Shown here one piece after another: positions 14,849-22,847 of a stretch of DNA of 33,926 bases. Location of the stretch: contig JAQBDA010000062.1 in assembly GCA_032124675.1 (NCBI GenBank), forward strand, positions 1 to 33,926, read 5' to 3'. This DNA comes from JAQBDA01 sp032124675 (lineage in GTDB: Bacteria > Chloroflexota > Anaerolineae > Anaerolineales > UBA4823). Below the pieces are notes generated by a model. That model was given only the letters and a program-made list of their open reading frames with translations. It was not told the DNA's origin and searched no databases. A program made the position numbers and the translations under genes. The number at the start of each line of letters is the position of its first letter. The stretch's first letter is position 1.

Positions 14849-15613
14849 ATGGCACACAAAAAAATCGGCCTTGCCCTTGGTGGTGGAGTAGTGCGGGGTT
14901 GGGCTCACCTGGGGGTCCTGACCGAGTTATTAACTGCAGGTCTCACCTTTGATTACGTCGCCGGCTCGAGCGCCGGGTCCTTGGTGGGGGGCATCTACTG
15001 CACCGGGATCGGGTTAGAAGATATCATGGAGGAAGCAGCCAGGATCAGGTGGTGGCACTTCGCCCGACCTGTCTGGCCATATTCAGGTTTCGTTAGCTTT
15101 GACAGGCTTGAGCGTTGGCTGGTAAATAAATTTGGAGATTTGAGCTTTTCCGATTTAGCTACTCCATTTATCGCCATGGCTACTGACCTGAATACAGGGA
15201 GGCCGGTCGCGCTTCAAAGCGGACGATTGGCTCCTGCGATCTGCGCCAGTTGTGCGGTCCCCGGCTTTATCGTGCCGGTTGTCATCGATGGTCAGTTATT
15301 AGGTGATGGGAGTGTATCTGATAATGTTCCGGTTAGTATATTGAGGACGCTTGGGGTAGATTATGTGATTGCAGTAGATATCATGATGCCGTCGCTCCGT
15401 CCACGATTAGGAGCACTGGGAATGGGTATTAACGCTCTGGAAATCCTGATCCGCAATGCGGGCCGTGGGAGTGACCATGCCGATAGCCTGATCTATCCTG
15501 ATCTGGCGGGCGATACTTATCTGAGGTTTTCCCGGAGACAAAAATTGTTCACGCTGGGCCAGCAGGCTGCCAGGGATAAAATCCCAGAAATATTAAAAAT
15601 GCTGGAGGACTGA
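14849..15613 (+). CDS. patatin-like phospholipase / NTE-family esterase (RssA-like)
   Basis: From ATG 14849 the protein has 254 residues. GLALGGGVVRGWAHLG (7-22) supplies the oxyanion glycine-rich loop and conserved Arg, AGSSAGS (38-44) the nucleophile Ser41 in GxSxG, and LGDGSVSDNVP the catalytic Asp153. These make an intact Ser-Asp dyad. The family hydrolyses acyl esters of phospholipids or lysophospholipids. The frame is open upstream to ATG 14765 and ATG 14813, but the extra residues are not patatin-like, and a GGAGG abuts ATG 14813 too closely. Downstream of the lipid operon, it could recycle acyl chains. It is separately promoted, judging by the -10 box just upstream. Confidence 0.9.
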   Translation: MAHKKIGLALGGGVVRGWAHLGVLTELLTAGLTFDYVAGSSAGSLVGGIYCTGIGLEDIMEEAARIRWWHFARPVWPYSGFVSFDRLERWLVNKFGDLSFSDLATPFIAMATDLNTGRPVALQSGRLAPAICASCAVPGFIVPVVIDGQLLGDGSVSDNVPVSILRTLGVDYVIAVDIMMPSLRPRLGALGMGINALEILIRNAGRGSDHADSLIYPDLAGDTYLRFSRRQKLFTLGQQAARDKIPEILKMLED

Positions 15614-15624
15614 TCATTAAGCTG

Positions 15625-15653
15625 TTGACAGGACACTCCAACCGGTGTATAAG
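15625..15653 (+). promoter_or_regulatory. sigma70-like promoter upstream of the metallophosphoesterase
   Basis: TTGACA (15625-15630), a 17-nt spacer and TATAAG (15648-15653) form a near-perfect promoter. Transcription would start near 15660 and pass through leader element B. It begins 12 bp after the patatin stop. Confidence 0.75.
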
Positions 15654-15690
15654 CGATGGGTGTCTGCCGAAATATGCAGCAGATACAATA

Positions 15691-15741
15691 GAAGTTACGT
15701 GGTTCAGGGGAACCACCCTCTCCATAAAATGCGTAAGACTT
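15691..15741 (+). ncRNA. structured leader element, copy B (candidate cis-regulatory RNA)
   Basis: This resembles copy A at 9821-9874: GTTACGtgGTTCagGGGAA, then CCCTCTCCAtAAAaTGCGTA. It starts about 31 nt after the predicted transcription start. The outer arms ACGTGGTT and AAATGCGT can still pair with two G-U wobbles and one mismatch. A competing local hairpin, GTGGTTC-AGGG-GAACCAC (15699-15716), is perfect here and absent from copy A, so the element may switch between folds. Confidence 0.45.
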
Positions 15742-15785
15742 ATTCTATATGACTGAGGATACAGCCGATTCTTAAAAGCCTCTCG

Positions 15786-16403
15786 TTGAGCGATATTATC
15801 GTCCAATTCATTTACAGCCCACACATTCGCCAGCGATTTTCTGACGTTGATCTGGTGATCGGGTGTGGTGATTTGCCGTACTATTACCTGGAATATGTCC
15901 TAAGCACGCTGAATGTCCCACTGTTCTTTGTGCGCGGCAACCATGATAAAGACATCGAATACAGCAGTGCTGGTAACAGGAATGGGCCTTTAGGTGGGAT
16001 TGACTTACATCGCCGGACCGAAAGATATCAAAACACTCTCATCGCCGGGGTGGAAGGTTGTCTGCGCTACCGGAATGGTCTGTATCAGTACTCTCAAGCC
16101 GAGATGTGGAGACATGTTTTCGCGATAATTCCTGGTTTATTCCGCAATAAGTTGGAGTACGGTCGTTATCTGGATATATTCGTGACCCATGCACCCCCAC
16201 GCGGAATCCACGATGCAGAGGATCTGGCACACCAGGGGATTGATGCATTTCGATGGTTGATCAAGGTTTTTCGTCCCGCATATCATTTCCATGGTCATAT
16301 CCACTTATACCGACCCGATGCAGTTGTGGAAACGTGTTTTGAAGATGTTCAGGTGATAAACACATTCGGTTACCGGGAATCGTCACTGGCTCGTATCCCA
16401 TAA
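15786..16403 (+). CDS. metallophosphoesterase (calcineurin-like fold)
   Basis: A ~205-residue phosphoesterase. Metal-site motifs appear in order: VIGCGDLPYYY (GD), FFVRGNHDKD (GNHD), FVTHAPPRG and HFHGHIHLY (GHxH). The first metal ligand would be the Asp of SLSLSD, at the very N-terminus; this subgroup has SD rather than the usual DxH. TTG 15786 leaves that Asp as residue 3. Upstream in frame, CTTAAAAGCCTCTCG encodes LKSLS, which looks like a relative's MKILA, so the ancestral start codon may have mutated. ATT 15768 has GAGG 9 nt ahead. The substrate cannot be predicted. The gene has its own promoter and a leader element. Confidence 0.8.
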   Translation: MSDIIVQFIYSPHIRQRFSDVDLVIGCGDLPYYYLEYVLSTLNVPLFFVRGNHDKDIEYSSAGNRNGPLGGIDLHRRTERYQNTLIAGVEGCLRYRNGLYQYSQAEMWRHVFAIIPGLFRNKLEYGRYLDIFVTHAPPRGIHDAEDLAHQGIDAFRWLIKVFRPAYHFHGHIHLYRPDAVVETCFEDVQVINTFGYRESSLARIP

Positions 16404-16471
16404 TAACAAGACCGCTGTATAGCTCATCGTAGTGAGTTCCCAAGGATATGTGCTGATTGTCTATTAACAAG

Positions 16472-17836
16472 ATGGCTGAGATGGATTTCGACCGCGCCCG
16501 CCGAAAGGCGTTTTGGCGGAGAGTGCTCACCTGGTTGAAGGGAGAAAGTAATGAGCTGCTTCCGTTTGATGATGTGCGGGAGAAAATGCCCATCAAAGGC
16601 CAGTATTACTCAGGATTGAAACAGGTTCCCATCGATAAAATCGTCGGCAGCTTTGGGCGCTACCGGGATTTCGATCGGGCTTTTCTCCCATTGCAGACCA
16701 GAACCAGGGGGCGCTGGCTCAGTATAGATAAGGCACATCACTCGGATATCATCTTGCCGCCGGTGGAGCTGTATAAGATGGGGGAGATATATTTTGTGAA
16801 AGATGGCAATCACCGCATCTCAGTCGCACGTGAGCGGGGACAGGAATATGTAGACGCCTTCGTCACGGAAGTTGTTGTCCCGTTCTATATTTCACCGGAT
16901 GTACAGATGAGCGATCTCGCTATCCAGAAAGAGCGAGCAGTATTCATCGAAAATACCGGACTCGATAAACTGCGGCCTGAAAATCAGATAAAGACGGATC
17001 GTCAGGGACAATACCCACAATTATCGGAACATATTACTGTACATCGCTGGTATCTGGGAGAACAGGAGAAGCAAGAAGTTTCCTATCTGGCAGCAGTCCT
17101 CTCCTGGTATGATACGGTTTATCTGCCGCTTGTGAGGGTACTTCATGACAACGGCATCCTGGACTTGTTCCCGGATCTGACCGAAACCGATCTGTACTTA
17201 TGGGCAATCAGATACCAGTACTACCTGCGGCAGAGTATTCGTGACGAGATAATCGATGAGCAAGTAGATATTGAAGATATGGAGAAGGTTGCTAAACATG
17301 AAGCTGCCAGGATGGTCCTGGAAGACTACCCGATGAAACAGCTACGTAAGCTGGTTACAGTATTACAGGATGCAGACTGGTTGGATGAAGTGATCGTTAC
17401 CCAGGAACGAGCCGAATTTTACAGGCAAACCCGCTTGAATGAAATAATCCCCGGATTGGAGCTGAAAGCCAGCATCCCGGGTCAGTACGAACGGCTGCAG
17501 GAACACATCGATGCCCATCGCTGGTATCTGGGGGAGCAGCGTGGGGCTGAGATACTTTATGCGGAGGCCGTAAATTCGTGGTACGAGAATGTATATCTGC
17601 CGCTTATTGAGATCATCCAGGAGTTAGAGATGATGGATGATTTTCCGGACTACACGGATACCGATCTTTATCTCTGGATCATCGGACATCAATGGTATTT
17701 GCGGGAGACCCTGGGCGCTGAATTACCTGTTGATCAGGTTGCGGAGCAGCTGGCGGAATCGTATTTTGGGAAGCTGTCCGAAAAGAGCGATAAATCCTCT
17801 TCGAAGAAGAGAGCTGTGAAAGATGAGAAAAAATGA
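16472..17836 (+). CDS. ParB-like (sulfiredoxin-fold) protein with two copies of an HRWYLGEQ-type helical module
   Basis: From ATG 16472 the protein has 454 residues. The N-terminal part holds VPIDKIVGSFGRYRDFDRAFLPL and YFVKDGNHRISVARERG, the ParB/Srx-type nucleotide-binding signature. Two ~100-residue repeats follow, about 160-255 and 315-415. Each has the layout EHIxxHRWYLGEQ, SWYxxVYLPL, then FPDxTxTDLYLWxI, resembling DUF4032-like regions. The C-terminus is basic and disordered. Proteins with this fold include DNA-partition CTPases and kinases, and no function is established for this arrangement. The neighbour at 17837 is a paralogue. An in-frame TTG at 16457 is a less likely start. Confidence 0.72.
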   Translation: MAEMDFDRARRKAFWRRVLTWLKGESNELLPFDDVREKMPIKGQYYSGLKQVPIDKIVGSFGRYRDFDRAFLPLQTRTRGRWLSIDKAHHSDIILPPVELYKMGEIYFVKDGNHRISVARERGQEYVDAFVTEVVVPFYISPDVQMSDLAIQKERAVFIENTGLDKLRPENQIKTDRQGQYPQLSEHITVHRWYLGEQEKQEVSYLAAVLSWYDTVYLPLVRVLHDNGILDLFPDLTETDLYLWAIRYQYYLRQSIRDEIIDEQVDIEDMEKVAKHEAARMVLEDYPMKQLRKLVTVLQDADWLDEVIVTQERAEFYRQTRLNEIIPGLELKASIPGQYERLQEHIDAHRWYLGEQRGAEILYAEAVNSWYENVYLPLIEIIQELEMMDDFPDYTDTDLYLWIIGHQWYLRETLGAELPVDQVAEQLAESYFGKLSEKSDKSSSKKRAVKDEKK

Positions 17837-19588
17837 TCAGCGGCAGATCAGCACTGGAATTGTTGTCTCGCGCAACAGCTGGTCAACTGTGCTGCCCAGG
17901 ACTACCTGAATCATCGGGCTCAAACCGTACCCACCGGTAACGATAAGATCGATCTGGTCTGATTCTACGATCTGCAGTATATTTTTAACAATCTCACCCT
18001 GCATGGCATAATAGCGTGCCTCAACCCCGGATTCTTCCAGATACATCCGGGCTTTGAGCAGTGTCTCAGGCTTGATTCTCCCGTTCTTGAATACCGTCAC
18101 AACCGACAGGGGAATATTCCACTGCTCGGCCAGGTACGCAGATAGGTATAAACCCTCATCAGCTTTGGCGCTGCCATCATAGGCCAACAGCGCCCGGTTT
18201 AACTGTGATGTTTGGCGTGGTGTTGCCAGCACGGGACGAGGGCATCGCTGGACCAGTTCTTGGAAGCCGGAGTCAAGACGGTCGAATGGTTGTGGACCGG
18301 GTGGGTGCAGAAGGGTCGTCACCACCAAGTCAGTCCAGACCGCGCGGCGGCATATCTCATCCGTGATATCCCCTGCGGCAACAACCAGACGCCCATGTAT
18401 TCCCATTTTCTCACAGCGCCGGGCGAACTCCTCCTGAACCGCCAACACGTCTGAATTTCCCCGATCTTCCTCCCATGAAACAACATGCAATCCTTCCAGG
18501 TTGGCGTTCTCCCGCTGGGCAATGACTGCCGCCTGTTCCAGCGCGAACCAGCCGGTCTCTTTGCCATCAATTGGCACCAGAATCTCGGGGAACAAGTATT
18601 CAATCGGGCGTACAGCCAGAATTTCAGTACGCCACTGACCTGCTTGCGGTCCGGCGATGAACCTTTTAGGAATGATCAGCTGGCGCAGTTTCGTGCGCAG
18701 GCGCCTGATTATGCCGGCTTCTTCCGTGTCCAGGGAGGTCGAGAGATTGCCTAGGGCTGTATCGGGACGGACACTGAAGCCTAACAGGTTCTCTAATTCC
18801 TGCTGGTATTTCGAGATCCATAGGTAAAGATCAGTCTCTGTTCGACCGGGAAAGTAGCGCAGAAGACCACTTATACGAATGGATTCGACTACCGGGAGAT
18901 ATATATTATCTGCCCAATCTTCCACAGCCTGGCTGAATGGAGGTTCCTGCGGTTGATCGATGCCCATAATATATCTGTGAAGTTGGATATGCTCTTCAAG
19001 CAGGGGATACTTGCCCGGTGTGGTGACGGTAAAGTCCATCTCCGGGCGCAGTTCATCAAGGCGGGTATTTTCCAGAAAGTTCACCATTTCCGACTTGTTG
19101 ATCAACTCGTCAGGTTGGGTATCCGGAGAGAACTCCACGCGTGAATATACTTCGGTCACATAAGCCTGTATGTACTTCGCGCCAAGCTGCCGAGCCACAG
19201 ACACTCGATGGTTGCCATCGATGACAAAGTATGCCTCACTGATCTGATAGACATCGATGGGGGGCAACCCGGTCATGCCATGGGTGGCAAGCTGAACCTG
19301 GATCCAGCGGTCTCTATCTGAATCTCTCAGCGGCAAGAAATCGCGGGTGAAATCGGTATATCTACCTACGCTACCTACGATTGCAGTTAGGGGGATCTCT
19401 TTCAGAGTGCGCTCACCGCTACCCTGGGCGCGCAGTTTCTGCCTGACATCCTCATAGGAAAGCAGCTCAATCGATCTACCGGTAATGTGAGCCAACAGCT
19501 CTTTCAGGGTTGCCTGGCTTCGTGCCCGGTAGAAATCAGTTATCGCAGAATGGCGCAGTTCTGTGCTGGTATCCATCAAGAAATCCAC
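17837..19588 (-). CDS. ParB-like / HRWYLGEQ-type module fused to two universal stress protein (UspA) domains
   Basis: A 583-residue protein. Residues 60-150 contain the ParB/Srx-like part (IPLTAIVGSVGRYTDF, YFVIDGNHRVSVARQLG), and 160-265 one copy of the helical module (EHIQLHRYIMG, DNIYLPVVE, FPGRTETDLYLWISKY). Two Usp domains follow at about 333-455 and 463-583. The second keeps the ATP-binding signature G-x2-G-x9-G-S (GGYGLSPMIQVVLGST), while the first has lost it (TTLLHPPGPQPF). Usp proteins sense nucleotides and stress. Its stop codon abuts that of the paralogue at 16472, the two stops forming TGATCA. GTG 19588 and ATG 19576 are both possible starts. Confidence 0.83.
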   Translation of the reverse strand: MDFLMDTSTELRHSAITDFYRARSQATLKELLAHITGRSIELLSYEDVRQKLRAQGSGERTLKEIPLTAIVGSVGRYTDFTRDFLPLRDSDRDRWIQVQLATHGMTGLPPIDVYQISEAYFVIDGNHRVSVARQLGAKYIQAYVTEVYSRVEFSPDTQPDELINKSEMVNFLENTRLDELRPEMDFTVTTPGKYPLLEEHIQLHRYIMGIDQPQEPPFSQAVEDWADNIYLPVVESIRISGLLRYFPGRTETDLYLWISKYQQELENLLGFSVRPDTALGNLSTSLDTEEAGIIRRLRTKLRQLIIPKRFIAGPQAGQWRTEILAVRPIEYLFPEILVPIDGKETGWFALEQAAVIAQRENANLEGLHVVSWEEDRGNSDVLAVQEEFARRCEKMGIHGRLVVAAGDITDEICRRAVWTDLVVTTLLHPPGPQPFDRLDSGFQELVQRCPRPVLATPRQTSQLNRALLAYDGSAKADEGLYLSAYLAEQWNIPLSVVTVFKNGRIKPETLLKARMYLEESGVEARYYAMQGEIVKNILQIVESDQIDLIVTGGYGLSPMIQVVLGSTVDQLLRETTIPVLICR

Positions 19589-19730
19589 TTCCAGGAGCCA
19601 TAATTTTACATCAATGCCACCTGGTTTCCAGGTTAAGGTAGAATCGATTATATTTCATTAATCACGATAAATTCACAACTATACCTAACAAGTCTCGTAT
19701 ATTATAGTAGTATCATCAAAGGAGGAGAAT

Positions 19731-20510
19731 ATGGGCCGAGGTACTTTATTCTGGGGATCCCTCTTGGTCATTGTCGGCGGCGCGCTGCTGCTGGACAATC
19801 TGGGCTTGCTGGGGGGGATCAGTGTCTGGGGCATCATCTTGCCCGTTGTATTGATCGCGATCGGTGCCTGGATTATCTGGGGGTCGTCCTTCCGGCGCAG
19901 GCAGGAGAGCGAGCAGATGAGTGTGCCGATCGAGAGCGCCCAGCGTGCCCGGGTGAAGCTGCAGCACGGCGCGGGAAAGCTGGTCGTAACCTCGGGTGCA
20001 CCGGAGGGAATACTGTTCGCGGGAGAATTCAGGGGAGGTATTGAGCTGCATAAATCACAGCAAGGCGACCAGTTGGATATCCGGCTTAATCCGGATAGCT
20101 TTGCATGGTTACCCGGCTCTACTCTGGATTGGCATATTTCGTTATCGAACGCAGTGCGTCTGGTGCTGGAGGTGGAGACCGGGGCGAGTGATACACGTCT
20201 GGACCTGGCTGAGCTTCAACTGGATGAGCTGTATCTGAAATCCGGAGCCAATGCGACGGCTATTACATTCCCAGCCAGCGCTGGTTTCACTCGGGCGCGG
20301 ATTGAATCCGGCGCTGCCTCTGTTGAAATACGCATCCCAGAAGGAGTTGCGGCGAATATTCGCTCGCGGGCGGGTCTGTCCAGTGTCATGGTTGACCGGG
20401 ATCGTTTCCCCCGGCAGGGTGAAGTCTACCAGTCAGCGGATTACCAGGAGGCCACGAACAAAGTCGATCTAGACATACAGATAGGTGTCGGATCGGTTGA
20501 CATCCGCTAA
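19731..20510 (+). CDS. LiaF-like membrane protein (DUF5668-type helices plus C-terminal toastrack domain)
   Basis: A 259-residue protein. Residues 5-52 are two hydrophobic hairpin helices with the LiaI/LiaF-type pattern (LLVIVGGALLLDNLGLLGGISVWGIILPVVLIAIGAWII). From about 70 to the end is an all-beta region of repeated strands (VKLQHGAGKLVV, LVLEVETGASDTRLDLAELQLDELYLKSGA, ASVEIRIPEGVAANIRS), the toastrack fold of LiaF/DUF2154 proteins. LiaF-type proteins sense envelope stress through partner kinases, but no two-component genes are nearby. AAAGGAGG lies 6 nt before ATG 19731. The end is 17 nt from pncB and probably cotranscribed. Homologues lie at 22187 and 22848. Confidence 0.78.
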   Translation: MGRGTLFWGSLLVIVGGALLLDNLGLLGGISVWGIILPVVLIAIGAWIIWGSSFRRRQESEQMSVPIESAQRARVKLQHGAGKLVVTSGAPEGILFAGEFRGGIELHKSQQGDQLDIRLNPDSFAWLPGSTLDWHISLSNAVRLVLEVETGASDTRLDLAELQLDELYLKSGANATAITFPASAGFTRARIESGAASVEIRIPEGVAANIRSRAGLSSVMVDRDRFPRQGEVYQSADYQEATNKVDLDIQIGVGSVDIR

Positions 20511-20527
20511 GCCAGGAGAGGTTCACT

Positions 20528-22093
20528 TTGAACAAAGAACAGCGTGGTATTGCCGAGGGTATTCTGATGACCGATATGTACCAGCTGACCATGGCGCAGC
20601 TTTATTACCGGTTGGGGCTGCATGAGAAGCTTGTGCAGTTCGACCATTTCTTCCGCAGTTATCCGGATTATGGCTCGCATAAAGCGGGCTTCTGCATCAA
20701 TGCCGGTCTGGAATACCTGTTGGACTGGATGGCGGAAGCTCATTTCCGCCCGGTGGAAATCGATTACCTGCGTAGTTTAATGAGCAGCAATCGGCACCCG
20801 TTATTTGGTGACGATTTCCTGAGCTGGTTGGGGAAGAATGGCGACTTCAACGGCATCAGCATGCGGGCGATACCGGAGGGACGTGTCGTCCATCCACAAA
20901 CGCCGCTGACTGTTGTCCGGGGACCGGTGGCTATGGCTCAGATCCTGGAAACTCCGCTGTTAAATCAGCTCAATTACCAAACCCTGATTGCCACAAAAGC
21001 AGCCCGTATTCGCGAGATCGGGCGAGGGCAGCTGCTGATGGAGTTTGGGCTGCGAAGGGCGCACGAAAGGGGGGCGATCGCCGGAGCCAGAGCCGCGCTG
21101 ATCGGTGGCGCGGATTACAGCTCCAACGTAGGCGTATCTGCGGTGCTGGATATCCCTCCCAAAGGCACCCATGCACACAGTATGGTACAGCTTTTCATCG
21201 CTTTAGGTGAAGGCGAGCTGGAGGCATTTCAAGCCTATGCGGATGTTTATCCAGATGATTGTCTGCTCTTGGTCGATACGATCGACACGTTGGAAAGCGG
21301 AGTACCCAATGCTATTAAGGTTTTCGAGAAGCTGAAGCGTGGAGGTCATAAACCTATCGGTATTCGATTAGACTCGGGCGACCTTGCCTATCTTAGCATT
21401 CAATCCGCCCGGATGCTGGATGAAGCCGGATTTGAGGATGTCTCGATTGTATTGTCCAACAACCTCGACGAGCTGGTCATCTGGCAGATCATTACCCAAA
21501 TCGCTGAGGAGGCACCTCGATATGGTGTCGACCCGGAAGCTCTGATCAACCGGTTGGTATATGGGGTCGGTACCCGGCTGATCACATCCTGGGGCGAGCC
21601 GGCTTTGGGTGGAGTATATAAGCTGGTGGCTGTCTGCCAGGATCAGAATTGGGTGCCGGCATTGAAAATATCCGAATCTCCTTCTAAAACACCTAACCCC
21701 GGGAATAAGCATGTCTGGCGTATTTATGACCAGCGTGGCAATGCTTCCGCCGATCTATTAAGTCTGGAAGATGAAAACCCGGAAGATATGGACGCGATCA
21801 TACTCCGGCATCCGATGGACCACACGAAATATCGGACCCTTCCAAAGGAAGAAATATCTGAGATTGAGGCGCTGCATATTGATATCCTGGAAGAAGGCAA
21901 AGTGGTTTACGACCAGCCAGGAATTGATGATATACGACAGCAGCGTATGGCAGACGTGGAGCGTCTGGATCCGGGTGTCCGGCGTATTATGTACCCGCAT
22001 ATTTACCATGTCTCATTAACGCAGAGTCTGTGGGATCTAAAACAGGATCTGATCGAGGCAGAAATGAGAGGTGCAAACCAGTCGATACTGTAG
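20528..22093 (+). CDS. pncB: nicotinate phosphoribosyltransferase
   Basis: A 521-residue enzyme catalysing nicotinate + PRPP + ATP to nicotinate mononucleotide, the entry step of the Preiss-Handler NAD salvage route in the cytoplasm. Visible family motifs are MTDMYQLTMAQLYYR at the start, EFGLRRAHERGAI, KGTHAHSMVQ (the conserved histidine region), LLVDTIDTLESGVPNAI, GIRLDSGDLAYLS, SNNLDE and YGVGTRL (phosphate loop). Length and order match the bacterial long form. The start is TTG 20528, supported by AGGAGAGG at 20513-20520. It probably shares transcription with the LiaF-like gene 17 nt upstream, an unusual pairing. The ~90 residues after the phosphate loop are the normal C-terminal region. 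Confidence 0.93.
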   Translation: MNKEQRGIAEGILMTDMYQLTMAQLYYRLGLHEKLVQFDHFFRSYPDYGSHKAGFCINAGLEYLLDWMAEAHFRPVEIDYLRSLMSSNRHPLFGDDFLSWLGKNGDFNGISMRAIPEGRVVHPQTPLTVVRGPVAMAQILETPLLNQLNYQTLIATKAARIREIGRGQLLMEFGLRRAHERGAIAGARAALIGGADYSSNVGVSAVLDIPPKGTHAHSMVQLFIALGEGELEAFQAYADVYPDDCLLLVDTIDTLESGVPNAIKVFEKLKRGGHKPIGIRLDSGDLAYLSIQSARMLDEAGFEDVSIVLSNNLDELVIWQIITQIAEEAPRYGVDPEALINRLVYGVGTRLITSWGEPALGGVYKLVAVCQDQNWVPALKISESPSKTPNPGNKHVWRIYDQRGNASADLLSLEDENPEDMDAIILRHPMDHTKYRTLPKEEISEIEALHIDILEEGKVVYDQPGIDDIRQQRMADVERLDPGVRRIMYPHIYHVSLTQSLWDLKQDLIEAEMRGANQSIL

Positions 22094-22125
22094 TCTAATA
22101 ATCGTTATCCGTGGGTAGGCGAGCG

Positions 22126-22153
22126 TTGTCACCCCAAATATATTGCGTATAGC
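22126..22153 (+). promoter_or_regulatory. possible promoter for the second LiaF-like pair
   Basis: TTGTCA (22126-22131), a 16-nt spacer and TATAGC (22148-22153) resemble a sigma70 promoter of moderate quality in the gap after pncB. It would let the two downstream membrane genes be expressed independently. Confidence 0.35.
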
Positions 22154-22186
22154 CACTAATAAAGCGGTTAAGTGAGGAGGATGCCT

Positions 22187-22837
22187 GTGAACAACATACT
22201 TCAGTCTAGATTTTTGTGGGGGGGCCTGCTGATCGTAGGCGGGATATTGTTTTTACTCCAAAACTTGTTTGATTTTCAATTTGGAAGTTTATTCTGGTCG
22301 CTTGTATTTGGTCTGGCAGGATTGTTTTTTCTCTCAGTCTTCTTTTCCAACCGAATGAACTGGTGGGGATTGATTCCTGGCATAACACTTTTGGGCATTG
22401 CCCTAGTCATTGCACTGGATACATTTGCCCCTGCGGTCGGTAACATTCTAGGTGGGACGATCATCCTGGGGGGGATTGGATTGAGCTTCCTGGTGATCTA
22501 TTTGCTTAACCGCGAATTCTGGTGGGCGATTATACCTTCTGGCGTGCTGCTATCTTTATCGCTCGCGCTGGCCTTCGAAGACATACTCCCTGATACCGGT
22601 TTCGTATCTATATTCTTCATAGGGATGGCGCTGACATTCGCGTTCCTGGCGATGGTTCCAACACCTGAAGGGAAAATGCAGTGGGCCTGGATACCAGCTG
22701 GCGTTCTGGGTATTATTGGGATTGCCTTCGGCGCTTTCAGCGGCTCCTTGATGGCTTATGCAGTGCCGGTCATACTAATCGGCGTGGGTGGTTTCTTGAT
22801 CTTCCGCACATTGTTGGGTCGAGAATCAGGTGTCTGA
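22187..22837 (+). CDS. polytopic membrane protein of LiaI/LiaF-helix (DUF5668-like) type
   Basis: From GTG 22187 the protein has 216 residues, almost entirely hydrophobic, with about seven to eight helices arranged as three or four hairpins (WGGLLIVGGILFLLQNLFDF, FWSLVFGLAGLFFL, IPGITLLGIALVIAL and so on). The motif 'GGLLIVGGILFLLQNLFDF...FWSLVFGLAGLFFL' matches the helix pairs of its two neighbours, but there is no toastrack domain. AGGAGG at 22175-22180 lies 6 nt before GTG 22187 and overlaps the in-frame GTG 22172 reading, so 22187 is chosen. Its end is 10 nt upstream of the next ATG. A membrane partner role for the adjacent toastrack protein is inferred from pairing only. Confidence 0.65.
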   Translation: MNNILQSRFLWGGLLIVGGILFLLQNLFDFQFGSLFWSLVFGLAGLFFLSVFFSNRMNWWGLIPGITLLGIALVIALDTFAPAVGNILGGTIILGGIGLSFLVIYLLNREFWWAIIPSGVLLSLSLALAFEDILPDTGFVSIFFIGMALTFAFLAMVPTPEGKMQWAWIPAGVLGIIGIAFGAFSGSLMAYAVPVILIGVGGFLIFRTLLGRESGV

Positions 22838-22847
22838 AGAGGTCAAT

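Noticed and set aside
15691..15741. Resemblance of leader element B to a preQ1-type riboswitch (GGTTC, ACCCTCT, TAAAA)
   Set aside because: The first stem partner AGAGG is absent, copy A does not keep the required A-rich tail, and neither downstream gene is linked to queuosine.
16472..17836. Chromosome-partitioning ParB
   Set aside because: Only the sulfiredoxin-like nucleotide-binding signature is shared. There is no helix-turn-helix DNA-binding domain, no ParA neighbour and no parS-like site seen.
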